Shown here: piece by piece, positions 30,759 to 42,200 of the stretch
How the letters are laid out: each line of letters starts with the position of its first letter
Numbering within the stretch: the stretch's first letter is position 1
Translations under genes and position numbers: made by a program
The notes under the pieces: generated by a model
Database searches by the model: none
What the model was told of the DNA's origin: nothing
Seen by the model: the letters and a program-made list of their open reading frames with translations, nothing else
Origin: Syngnathus acus
Lineage: Eukaryota > Chordata > Actinopteri > Syngnathiformes > Syngnathidae
Assembly: GCF_901709675.1 (NCBI RefSeq)
Contig: NC_051103.1
Location: forward strand, 1,597,501 to 1,661,500
Direction: 5' to 3'
Length of the DNA: 64,000 nucleotides

Positions 30759-30884
30759 TGCGTAATCAAAGTGGTGGAAATTGCTTAATGTAATGAATGT
30801 TGAATGCGAATGACAAAAGTTACAAATGATAAGCGTTGAAAATGATGAGCGGGAAGAATAAAGAGTAAAATAATTTATGACGCC

Positions 30885-30930
30885 CAATGTGGGAATCGAA
30901 CCCACTACAGGAAACTGGCTCGGGTTGACG
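30885..30930 (-). repeat. tRNA T-arm-like motif, first of five copies in the spacer
   Basis: On the minus strand GTGGG-TTCGATT-CCCAC forms a perfect T-stem and B box, followed by ATTGGGCGTC. Copies near 31990, 33020, 34089 and 35526. No matching acceptor or D arm exists upstream, so it is a tRNA-derived or tRNA-like piece and not a tRNA gene. Confidence 0.45.
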
Positions 30931-31724
30931 TTGCCATTAAGAATGAATGGGGGATTTTAAGGCACAAATTTGCTAATTACTTAAAAACGGTAAATGTTAT
31001 GAACAAAAAAAATGGTAGCAAGCGTGACATGAATTTTTGGAACGTGTGAAAGTTTGAACGGGGTGAATCGGTTGAAGCATGTGGGAGTAGTTAGATGCCA
31101 AAAAAGTGGGAGGAATAAGTTGTTTAATAATAATAAAGTAGAATACCAATGTGTGAAGGCCTTCGCCTTCACACAATAAAGTAGAATAACAATGTGTGAA
31201 GGCCTTCGCCTTCACACAATAAAGTAGAATAACAATGTGTGAAGGCCTTCGCCTTCACACAATAACTAGAAATTGCAATTTCTGGAGAAATTGCGTGTGA
31301 AGGCGAAGGCCAATGTTAAGTTACAAATGTTACAAAAAAGTTACAAATGATAAATGTTAAAAATGAAATGTTACAAATGTTGCAAAAATATTACAAATGA
31401 TAAATGTTAAAAATGAAATGTTACAAATGTTACAAAAAAATTACAAATGATAAATGTTAAAAATGAAATGTTACAAATGTTACAAAAAAATTACAAATGA
31501 TAAATGTTAAAAATGAAATGTTACAAATGTTACAAAAAAATTACAAATGATAAATGTTACAAATGTTACAAAAAAATTACAAATGACAAATGTTAAAAAT
31601 GAAATAATACAAATGTTAAAAAAAAATTACAAATGATAAATGTTAAAAATGAAATGTTACAAATACATGTTACAAATGCTAAGCGGCAAAAATAATAAAG
31701 GAAATAAATGACATGAATTTGTGT

Positions 31725-31802
31725 CCCACGCGGGTTTCGATACCACTCACGAAAACGGCTCGTGTCTGAACCGCTTGTGCTCCCAGACTGAGCTAATCAG
31801 GT
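31725..31802 (-). repeat. tRNA-like module with A and B box, first of four copies
   Basis: Minus strand: TAGCTCAGTCTGGGAGC forms a D-arm and A box, and GTGG-TATCGAAA-CCCAC a T-arm and B box about 45 nt later. Acceptor ends do not pair, so it is not a functional tRNA. Copies near 32757-32832, 33826-33900 and 35258-35335. It could allow pol III transcription of each unit. Confidence 0.45.
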
Positions 31803-34429
31803 TCCTTCTTTAACGGTGGTTGAATTTGGTTAATGTAATGAATGTGTTTGTTGAATGCGAATGCGTAATCAAAGTGGTGGAAATTGCTTAATGTAATGAA
31901 TGTTGAATGCGAATGACAAAAGTTACAAATGATAAGCGTTGAAAATGATAAGCGGGAAGAATAAAGAGTAAAATAATTTACGACGCCCAATGTGGGAATC
32001 GAACCCACTACAGGAAACTGGCTCGGGTTGACGTTGCCATTAAGAATGAATGGGGGATTTTAAGGCACAAATTTGCTAATTACTTAAAAACGGTAAATGT
32101 TATGAACGAGAAAAATGGTAGCAAGCGTGACATGAATTTTTGGGACGTGTGAAAGTTTGAACGGGGTGAATCGGTTGAAGCATGTGGGAGTAGTTAGATG
32201 GCAAAAAAGTGGGAGGAATAAGTTGTTTAATAATAATAACTAGAAATTGCAATTTCTGGAGAAATTGCGTGTGAAGGCGAAGGCCAATGTTAAGTTACAA
32301 ATGTTACAAAAAATTTACAAATGATAAATGTTAAAAATGAAATGTTACAAATGTTACAAAAAATTTACAAATGATAAATGTTAAAAATGAAATGTTACAA
32401 ATGACATGTTAAAAATGAAATGTTACAAATGTTACAAAAAATTTACAAATGATAAATGTTAAAAATGAAATGTTACAAATGTTACAAAAAATTTACAAAT
32501 GATAAATGAAATGTTACAAATGTTACAAAAAATTACAAATGATAAATGTTAAAAATGAAATGTTACAAATGTTACAAAAAAATTACAAATGATAAATGTT
32601 AAAAATGAAATGTTACAAATGTTACAAAAAAATTACAAATGATAAATGTTAAAAATGAAATGTTACAAATACATGTTACAAAAAAGTTACAAATGATAAG
32701 CGTTAAATGATAAGCGGCAAAAATAATAAAGGAAATAAATGACATGAATTTGTGTCCCACGTGGGTTTCGATACCACACGCGAAAGCTGCTCGTGTCTGA
32801 AACGCTTGTGCTCCCAGACTGAGCTAATCAGGTTCCTTCAGTCAAGGTGGTTGAATTTGGTTAATGTAATGAATGTGTTTGTTGAATGCGAATGCGTAAT
32901 CAAAGTGGTGGAAATTGCTTAATGTAATGAATGTTGAATGCGAATGACAAAAGTTACAAATGATAAGCGTTGAAAATGATGAGCGGGAAGAATAAAGAGT
33001 AAAATAATTTATGACGCCCAATGTGGGAATCGAACCCACTACAGGAAACTGGCTCGGGTTGACGTTGCCATTAAGAATGAATGGGGGATTTTAAGGCACA
33101 AATTTGCTAATTACTTAAAAACGGTAAATGTTATGAACAAAAAAAATGGTAGCAAGCGTGACATGAATTTTTGGAACGTGTGAAAGTTTGAACGGGGTGA
33201 ATCGGTTGAAGCATGTGGGAGTAGTTAGATGCCAAAAAAGTGGGAGGAATAAGTTGTTTAATAATAACTAGAAATTGCAATTTCTGGAGAAATTGCGTGT
33301 GAAGGCGAAGGCCAATGTTAAGTTACAAATGTTACAAAAAATTTACAAATGATAAATGTTAAAAATGAAATGTTACAAATGTTACAAAAAATTTACAAAT
33401 GATAAATGTTAAAAATGAAATGTTACAAATGACAAATGTTAAAAATGAAATGTTACAAATGTTACAAAAAATTTACAAATGATAAATGTTAAAAATGAAA
33501 TGTTACAAATGTTACAAAAAATTTACAAATGATAAATGTTAAAAATGAAATGTTACAAATGATAAATGTTAAAAATGAAATGTTACAAATGTTACAAAAA
33601 ATTACAAATGATAAATGTTAAAAATGAAATGTTACAAATGTTACAAAAAAATTACAAATGATAAATGTTAAAAATGAAATGTTACAAATGTTACAAAAAA
33701 ATTACAAATGATAAATGTTAAAAATGAAATGTTACAAATACATGTTACAAAAAAGTTACAAATGATAAGCGTTAAATGATAAGCGGCAAAAATAATAAAG
33801 GAAATAAATGACATGAATTTGTGTCCCACGTGGGTTTCGATACCACACGCGAAAGCTGCTCGTGTCTGAAACGCTTGTGCTCCCAGACTGAGCTAATCAG
33901 GTTCCTTCAGTCAAGGTGGTTGAATTTGGTTAATGTAATGAATGTGTTTGTTGAATGCGAATGCGTAACCAAAGTGGTGGAAATTGCTTAATGTAATGAA
34001 TGTTGAATGCGAATGACAAAAGTTACAAATGATAAGCGTTGAAAATGATGAGCGGGAAGAATAAAGAGTAAAATAATTTATGACGCCCAATGTGGGAATC
34101 GAACCCACTACAGGAAACTGGCTCGGGTTGACGTTGCCATTAAGAATGAATGGGGGATTTTAAGGCACAAATTTGCTAATTACTTAAAAACGGTAAATGT
34201 TATGAACAAAAAAAATGGTAGCAAGCGTGACATGAATTTTTGGAACGTGTGAAAGTTTGAACGGGGTGAATCGGTTGAAGCATGTGGGAGTAGTTAGATG
34301 CCAAAAAAGTGGGAGGAATAAGTTGTTTAATAATAATAAAGTAGAATACCAATGTGTGAAGGCCTTCGCCTTCACACAATAAAGTAGAATACCAATGTGT
34401 GAAGGCCTTCGCCTTCACACAACTAGAAA

Positions 34430-34756
34430 TTGCAATTTCTGGAGAAATTGCGTGTGAAGGCGAAGGCCAATGTTAAGTGTGGAGGTTGCAGCGCCTCCGA
34501 TTGGAAGAACCTGAGGAGAGTGGTGAGGACAGCAGAGAGGATCATCGGGGCTCCTCTTCCCTCCATTCAGGACTTGTCATCCCAGCGCTGCGTGTCCCGA
34601 GCCCGAAATATTATCAGTGACCCATCACACCCCCACCATGGACTGTTCTCCCTGCTGCCCTCTGGGAAGAGGTTTCGCAGCATCCGCTGCAGGTCCACCA
34701 GGTTCTGCAATAGTTTTTTCCCTGCTGTCGTCAGACTGCTGAACATTCAAACGTAG
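34430..34756 (+). pseudogene. LINE RT C-terminal ORF fragment
   Basis: The open frame starts in the spacer hairpin and runs into the LINE. Only residues after about 17 derive from the retroelement. It encodes the conserved C-terminal tail behind the RT domain and has no catalytic motif. Confidence 0.7.
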
Positions 34757-35000
34757 CATTCCTCTGCACACTTGTAAATACTGTTTTTGTCTCCTGCACT
34801 GTTCACATACTTTATCACTGCTGCACTTTGTACTTTATAATTATCTTATCTCATATTTTTATATAGAATGTCACTTTTTTTAACCAGCCGAAATACCTCT
34901 ACATTGCTGAAAGCCGTATGCAACGAAATTTCGTTTTGTACACACCTAGTGTTGACAAAATGACAATAAAGTTCTGTCTAAGTCTAAGTCTAAGTCTAAG
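34478..35000 (+). mobile_element. LINE 3' end (L2/CR1-type) inserted in spacer unit 5
   Basis: About 523 bp interrupts the 47-bp sub-array between AATGTTAAG and TTACAAATG. It encodes the C-terminus of a reverse transcriptase protein (RTAERIIGAPLPSIQDL, DPSHPHHGLFSLLPSGKR, FFPAVVRLLN) up to TAG at 34754. Then follow a short 3' UTR and a (TCTAAG)n tail that merges with the target TTAAG. It is 5' truncated and has no partner in the left arm. Confidence 0.85.
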
Positions 35001-35789
35001 TTACAAATGTTACAAAAAAATTACAAATGATAAATGAAATGTTACAAATGTTACAAAAAAATGACAAATGATAAATGTTAAAAATGAAATGTTACAAATG
35101 TTACAAAAAAATTACAAATGACAAATGTTAAAAATGAAATAATACAAATGTTAAAAAAAAATTACAAATGATAAATGTTAAAAATGAAATGTTACAAATA
35201 CATGTTACAAATGCTAAGCGGCAAAAATAATAAAGGAAATAAATGACATGAATTTGTGTCCCACGCGGGTTTCGATACCACTCGCGAAAACGGCTCGTGT
35301 CTAAAACGCTTGTGCTCCCAGACTGAGCTAATCAGGTTCCTTCTTTCACGGTGGTTGAATTTGGTTAATGTAATGAATGTGTTTGTTGAATGCGAATGCG
35401 TAATCAAAGTGGTGGAAATTGCTTAATGTAATGAATGTTGAATGCGAATGACAAAAGTTACAAATGATAAGCGTTGAAAATGATAAGCGGGAAGAATAAA
35501 GAGTAAAATAATTTACGACGCCCAATGTGGGAATCGAACCCACTACAGGAAACTGGCTCGGGTTGACGTTGCCATTAAGAATGAATGGGGGATTTTAAGG
35601 CACAAATTTGCTAATTACTTAAAAACGGTAAATGTTATGAACGAGAAAAATGGTAGCAAGCGTGACATGAATTTTTGGGACGTGTGAAAGTTTGAACGGG
35701 GTGAATCGGTTGAAGCATGTGGGAGTAGTTAGATGGCAAAAAAGTGGGAGGAATAAGTTGTTTAATAAAAATAAAAAAAATAATAATAA

Positions 35790-36095
35790 TAAAGTAGAAT
35801 AACAATGTGTGAAGGCCTTCGCCTTCACACAATAATAATAAAGTAGAATACCAATGTGTGAAGGCCTTCGCCTTCACACAATAAAGTAGAATAACAATGT
35901 GTGAAGGCGAAGGCCTTCACACAATAAAGTAGAATAACAATGTGTGAAGGCCTTCGCCTTCACACAATAACAATGTGTGAAGGCCTTCGCCTTCACACAA
36001 TAAAGTAGAATACCAATGTGTGAAGGCCTTCGCCTTCACACAATAAAGTAGAATAACAATGTGTGAAGGCCTTCGCCTTCACACAATAAAGTAGA
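35790..36095 (-). repeat. 43-bp hairpin array, about 7 copies
   Basis: Units of AATAAAGTAGAATA(A/C)CAA plus a 24-nt hairpin (10-bp arms GTGTGAAGGC and GCCTTCACAC, loop CTTC or GAAG). One unit near 35900 has the loop in the opposite orientation. It is the inner end of the right arm. Confidence 0.9.
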
Positions 36096-36143
36096 CTAGA
36101 ATTTGCAATTCCTGAAGAAATTGCGTGTGAAGGTGAAGAAGAA

Positions 36144-37046
36144 TGATGTTGAAACAAGTTGAATCGGTTGAAAAATGTAGAAATGAGAAGGGAAAAAGGA
36201 ATTGGGTGTGAATTTCAAAATAAAAGATGTGAAGTTTTTGGTAAGTGGGAAGTTGTGGAATAGGTAGAAAAATGATGAACAGTTGAAAGTTGGAATGGGT
36301 TGAATCGGTTGAAAAATGTAGAAATGAGAAGGGAAAAAGGAATTGGGTGTGAATTTCAAAATAAAAGATGTGAAGTTTTTGGTAAGTTGTTGAATAGGTA
36401 GAAAGATAATGAACAGTTGAAAGTTGGAATGGGTTGAATCGGTTGAAAAATGTAGAAATGAGAAGGGAAAAAGGAATTGGGTGTGAATTTCAAAATAAAA
36501 GATGTGAAGTTTTGGGAAGTTGTGGAATAGGTACAAAAATGATGAAAAGTTGAAAGTTGGAATGGGTTGAATCGGTTGAAAAATGTAGAAATGAGAAGGG
36601 AAAAAGGAATTGGGTGTGAATTTCAAAATAAAAGATGTGAAGTTTTTGGTAAGTTGTGGAATAGGTAGAAAGATAATGAACAGTTGAAAGTTGGAATGGG
36701 TTGAATTGGTTGAAAAATGTAGAAATGAGAAGGGAAAAAGGAATTGGGTGTGAATTTCAAAATAAAAGATGTGAAGTTTTTGGGAAGTTGTGGAATAGGT
36801 AGAAAAATGATGAACAGTTGAAAGTTGGAATGGGTTGAATCGGTTGAAAAATGTAGAAATGAGAAGGGAAAAAGGAATTGGGTGTGAATTTCAAAATAAA
36901 AGATGTGAAGTTTTTGGTAAGTTGTGGAATAGGTAGAAAAATAATGAACAGTTGAAAGTTGGAATGGGTTGAATGGGTTGAAAAATGTAGAAATGAGAAG
37001 GGAAAAAGGAAATATTGGTGAATTGGGTGTGAATTTCAAAATAAAA
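36144..37046 (-). repeat. 134-bp tandem repeat, right arm, about 7 copies
   Basis: Mirror of 29430-30600 with two copies fewer; otherwise the same unit. Confidence 0.9.
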
Positions 37047-39176
37047 GATGAAACGTGAAAATTTTGAATTTTGCAAGTTTGGGAATGTCCCCAATGTGAT
37101 TTGAATGTGTTGAATTATGTGAATTTCAAACTGGAACAACGTAAATGTGAAATGTTGAATCTGCCATTAGGAATGAATGGGGAAAAAATTGCCGGAAATT
37201 TGTGAATTTTGTGAAAACGGAAAATATTTGGAAGGAAAAAAATGTAAGCACCCATGTCATGAATATTTGGAATAAGTGAAAAGTGGAACGGAGTGAATCG
37301 GTTGAAGTATGTGGAAGTAGTTAATGGACAAGAAAGTGAGCGGAAGATGTAGAATAATAATAAAGGACAGGAATAACAATAGTGTGAAGGTCTTCACCTT
37401 CACACTAATAACATATGTGTGAAGGCCATCGCCTTCACACAACTAGAGAATGCAATTTCTGGAGAAATTGCGTGTGAAGGCGAAACCCATGAATAACTTC
37501 TTCGGGGAATGCTGCCGAATGACGTTGAAACGAGTAGAATTACTTGAAAAATGAAGAAAATTTGGAGAAATTGTGGTGAATTTCAAAATGGAAAGTTTGG
37601 AATATTTGGTAAGTGCGAAGTTGTGGAATAGGTAGGCAAACGATGAACTGAAAGTTGGAATGGGTTGAATCGGTTGAAAAATGTAGAAATTAGAGTAGAA
37701 AAACGAAATTTTGGAGAATTTGGTTGAATTTCAAATTTGGAATTTTTGGTAAGTGGGAAGTTGTGGAATAGGTAGGCAAAAGATGAACAGTTGAAAGTTG
37801 GAATAGGTAGAATCGGTTGAAAAACGTAGAAATTAGAGTAGAAAAACGGAATTGTATAAATTTCGAATTATTGGTAAGTGAGAAGTTGTGGAATAGTTAG
37901 GCATAAGATGCATGAGCTAAATGTTGAAACGGGTTGAATGGGTGGCAAAATGAAGAAATTAGAAAGGAAAAACGCTGTCAAATGACACTGAATGATGTAT
38001 ACATGAAGTGGGATTGAGCTGAACCTGTTGATGTTGGGACAATACAAATTGGTTAAAGAAAATTGGAAACTGCAGGTGAATATGTACATTTTAGAAAAAG
38101 CAGTAAGCAAGAAAACCAGTAAGCGAGTAAAAACAGTACATACGCAAGAAATATTAGTCAACAAGAAACAGTCAGCAAGATAACTAGTAAGAATCAAATC
38201 TGAATCTGTTCTTATTAGGCATAACATGTGCATGACAACATAACATCCACCAGGTGTCAGTGCTGAGCGACAGTTATTAGGCATAAGATGAACAGTTTAA
38301 AGTTGGAAAATGTCGAAAAAGACATTCCTGTCCACAAAGCCCAGTGGAAAATAAGGATGCTGAGGACAAAGATACTGCTGCTTTGACGTTGGGGATGTCT
38401 GGATAATCTGCAGTAAAATCGAAAACACCAAAAATAAATCCTCTATCCACATTAAAAGTAAAATAACATAGTTTATTTAAAAGTTGACAGAATTACATTG
38501 CATGTCCAATGAAAAAATATGCACATCTCTTAAAAGTTGTTACAAATGTAAGGCTGTGTGTGCAATTGTTACAGACAGAAATGATGAAGACAGCTGTGCA
38601 ACATATTTATTTTCAGCGTCCTCTACTGGCAAAAATACATATTGCACTTGGGCGCATGGGTTTCTTCCTCTAAATAGAAAAAAACCTTCCTATAAACCAA
38701 AAGTTCTGGGGAGGCAAGTGCCACATATGTTCTTTGGACAGCGGGCCAAAGAACGCTACCGTAAATTGTACCATAAAGGGCATTTTAAACAAAGCTACCA
38801 GTGTAGAGCTACCAGTTGTTGCGCGTGACCTCCGGTTGAACATTTCAATCTAGAATGGGAATACATGCGACATCTGGGCAACATTTTCAAAATAAAGCAT
38901 AGTATTCCAGAATAATAAAATAAAGACAGCAGAAGTTACAAATATCCTAAAATAAGACAAAGGTAAAATACCATATACTATAGATTAAAATCATGTACTA
39001 TACATTAATACCATTAACTACACATTAAAACAATATATTTGTGACTGTATTTGCTCTAAACAAAATAAACTGGGTCACCTCAATTGGCGGATGACGTTGC
39101 TGGTAATGATTTTCAACATCCACGAGGTGTCAGTGCTGAGCGACACAATCAACAGATTGGGAATGTATTTGCAATA
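37047..39176. other. Right-arm mirror of 27300-29430, no recognised gene
   Basis: Contains the mirror of the degenerate satellite, the hairpin block (about 37351-37440), the CTAG-ended hairpin near 37441-37470 and the 114-codon ORF (38484-38828). Nothing was recognised beyond its left-arm counterpart. Confidence 0.4.
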
Positions 39177-39692
39177 CCGTATTTATTCTAATTATCGCCC
39201 ATATTCTAATAATCGCCCAGTGTGTGTTAGCGATGACATAAATAAAAAACATTGATACCTCTAATTATCGCCCATGCTGCTAGAAATTCCCCCCAAAACT
39301 TACGTTTTCCTCCGCGACCGCATGTCGACGTCATTGCGCAAGTTTAAATATGACAGATTTGACAGCACGTCGAATGTCCCTTTTAAATTGTTTTTCTCCA
39401 TAAACTATGATACAATTACACTCGTCACTCCACTACAATATCCTCACACAATTACGTTATCGGGGTGTGCGCTCGACCAAGACGATCGCATTAATATGAC
39501 GTAAGCAACACGTGATGTGCGACGGTAACGTGTCGCATCGATGGAGCGTCAATTGACGCACCCAGCTGGCCGCTGTCCTAGTGTTAAGAACACCAGTGAG
39601 ATACTACATAAGGAAAATATACATATTATATCGCCCATTTCAGTGCCCCTTGGCGATCGGACAATAATGGGCGATAATTAGAATAAATATGG
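39177..39692. mobile_element. TA-flanked MITE, right arm (gene C side)
   Basis: Reverse-complement partner of 26784-27299 with the same 25-bp ends and TA flanks. Confidence 0.75.
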
Positions 39693-40179
39693 TAATTTAA
39701 TAAAACGGGTGACCTAAATCCACGGAAGACTTTGCTGGTAATGATTTTATACAGCCACTAGGTGTCAGTGTTGAGCGGCTAAATCAAGATAGGGATCGTA
39801 TTTGCAATAGAAATATAATAAACTGGGTCACCTAAATACGCGGATGACTTTGCTGGTAATGATTTTCAACATCCACCAGGTGCTCAGTGACAGAATCAAC
39901 AGATAGGGAATGTACTGCTTATCACCCAACATATTGCACATTTAGCAAAGTTTAGTAAAGATCTACTTACTTTTTTTCTGGTTTTGTTGTAGCTTATGTG
40001 GTTATCAAGCCAACCTATGAAAGGAAAACTAAATATGTCCAAATAAGTAGAATTTTGATGTAGGAATTGTCAATCATAATTTATCATAATTTAAAAAAAA
40101 CAGTTGGAAAAATATGGAGAGAAAAAAAATTAAAGTATCTATTGAATTGATACAACTAATACATTTAATATAATGATGC

Positions 40180-40546
40180 TACAAGGCGGCTCGGTAGCGC
40201 ACTGGGTAGCACGTCCGCCTCACAGTTAGGAGGGTGCGGGTTCGATTACACCTCCGGCCCTCCCCGTGTGGAGTTTGCATGTTCGCCCCGGGCCTGTGTG
40301 GGTTTTCTCCGGGCACTCCAGTTTCCTCCCACATCCCAAAAACATGCTTGGTAGGCCAATTGAAGTATCCAAATTGTCCCTGGGTGTGAGTGCGAGTGCA
40401 AATGGTTGTTTGTCTCTGTGTGCCCTGTGATTGGCTGGCAACCGGTCCTAGGTGTCCCCCGCCTACTACCCGATGATGGCTGGGATAGGCTCCAGCACTC
40501 CCGCGACCCCCGTGGGGACTAAGCGGTTCAGAAAATGGATGGATGG
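40180..40546 (+). mobile_element. tRNA-derived SINE, right arm
   Basis: Partner of the left SINE, here with its tRNA-like head first (GGCTCGGTAGCGCACTGGG, then GGGTTCGATTACACC) and (GGAT)n at the end. ATAATGATGC flanks both sides. Its presence in both arms dates the insertion before the palindrome arose. Confidence 0.85.
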
Positions 40547-40691
40547 ATAATGATGCAACACACAATTTATACACGGACAACTAAATATAACTAAGTGGTG
40601 AAATATATTATCATAATTTAGATTACATTAATTCAATTGAATAAAAATGAATAAAATAAACAATGACTATTTTGTGCATTCAACTTGAAAC

Positions 40692-40697
40692 TTTAAT
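40692..40697 (-). terminator. Putative poly(A) signal of right-arm gene C
   Basis: ATTAAA on the minus strand, about 70 bp behind the stop. Confidence 0.45.
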
Positions 40698-40765
40698 AAT
40701 AGAAATTTTAAAACAGAACAGCAAACAAGTAACAAGAAATACAAACAACAGAACAAAAAAAAAAA

Positions 40766-41032
40766 TTACCACAAAAACCCCTCTGTGGGAAAATTAGGGC
40801 CATCGGGGAATCTTTCGTTCCACTTAATCAATGGAACCATTTTGGTGGCATTGGTGGCGTCCAAAAGCTCCACGTCTTCGCCTTTAATTTTAAAGGCCAC
40901 AACGCGAAACGCCTCTTGTTCCAGTTCCTGCGCAAAGAAATTTCATGACAATTTATAATGTTTAAAACACCACGACAAAACATGATGGATGGATGGATGG
41001 ATGGATTTGGGTAGGTAGGTAAGTAGGTTGGT

Positions 41033-41130
<98 letters not shown>

Positions 41131-42200
41131 GGCAGGCAGGCAGGCAGATTTTGAGAAAACTCCTAAAGCATGAATCTGACTTCAACCTTAATGATGGTGA
41201 GCCACTGATAGCAGTGCATCCCAAGTAAATAACAGTGTTGATTCAATTAAGAACACTTTTGTTTATACATGAAAAAAAACTGCTTGCTTTAGGTACCTTG
41301 ATCACAGTATTTTCTGTGGAGTGGAGCTCCATGCCACCAGAACACGATGTTTTCATGTGTGTCATGGACAGCCGCTGTCCAAGTCTGACATGGAAAAAGT
41401 TGGTTTCCCGCCATGTGAGGACCCTAATTTCTCTTTGATCCTATAATAAAAATGTCAAATTAGTATTAGCTGTTGAAATGTAGATCTAGGCTTCAATTAC
41501 TAAGGCAACATGATGCCTTAAGGGACGTTACTCAGGTGAAATGAGTGTGACATATATCTATATTTAGACACACACACACACGCACACACACGTAGTGTGA
41601 ATGAGAGAGAACAATCTGTTTACTTTTTTTATAAAAAAAATGCCCAATGGGACCGGCATCCCACGTGTAAACACCATCCTGATCGGCCGGATCTAAAAAA
41701 AAAAGACAGATTAAACATCAATACTTCATGAAGGAGAGGGAACAAAAAGAGAGATTGATCTTACAGCAGAGACAATGCCATCTGTTGTAAAGAGGACACC
41801 CTCCTCATGGCAAATGTCCTTCAGTGCTTTGGTGATACTTGAAGGGTACAAGAGAGTTGTCCCCTTCTCCTCCAAATGGGCCGGCACCTCCATCCTCCCA
41901 GCCACATAGATGGAGGTGTTGTACCGGGAGAGGAGGACCCCTTTCCTCTCTTCCCCGGCCAAAATTTATAAAACGAAATGTACCTCCGACAGAGACGTCG
42001 GAGGCTAAATTTGGAAACAAAATAAATTTACAAAGACTGTGGCCGTCACAGAGGGCCACCACTGTGTTGCAGTGGGAGGCCCCAGCCTCCACCGTCCCAT
42101 CCCCTTTTAAGACCCATTGAGAGTACTTTATCTGTTTTAAGGCCACTACTTTGGCCGTGAGCGCCGCCGGCAACTGGTGTAGGGTCCATAGGTTTTCCAT
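40766..42200 (-). CDS. Gene C, right arm: RPA-like OB-fold paralogue with frameshift in exon 1
   Basis: Exons (minus strand): 42200-41765, 41692-41624, 41440-41297 and 40927-40766 (TAA). Exon 2 is 69 bp and in frame, free of the assembly gap that spoils the left copy. Exons 3 and 4 (144 and 162 bp) are also in frame and end in EGFLW like gene B. Exon 1 has the same extra base as the left arm after FGRGREER, so translation from the ATG would stop after about 131 codons. Either both arms carry a true pseudogene or a different splice form avoids this stretch. The two-OB-fold architecture is otherwise complete. Confidence 0.6.

Larger units (their letters stand above)
30754..35985 (-). repeat. 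Palindrome spacer: 1-kb tandem units with hairpins
   Basis: One partial and four further units (boundaries at CTAGAAATTGC: 31265, 32240, 33268, 34423). Each has, on the minus strand, a tail with hairpin GCAATTTCT-CC-AGAAATTGC and CTAG, a sub-array of roughly 47-bp repeats (TTACAAATG, ATAAATGTTAAAAATGAAATG), and two tRNA-like motifs. Unit spacing is 1031 and 1069 bp. The fifth unit carries a LINE insertion. All units have the orientation of the right arm, so the spacer belongs to that arm. Confidence 0.85.

Noticed and set aside
30885-35335. tRNA genes in the spacer
   Set aside because: Only D-arm/A-box or T-arm/B-box pieces are present. Acceptor stems do not pair and no convincing anticodon arm was found.
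35790-36095. Regular short palindromic repeats with even spacing, resembling a CRISPR array
   Set aside because: The sequence between the hairpins is the same in every unit, there are no cas-like genes, and the DNA is clearly eukaryotic. It is a 43-bp satellite.
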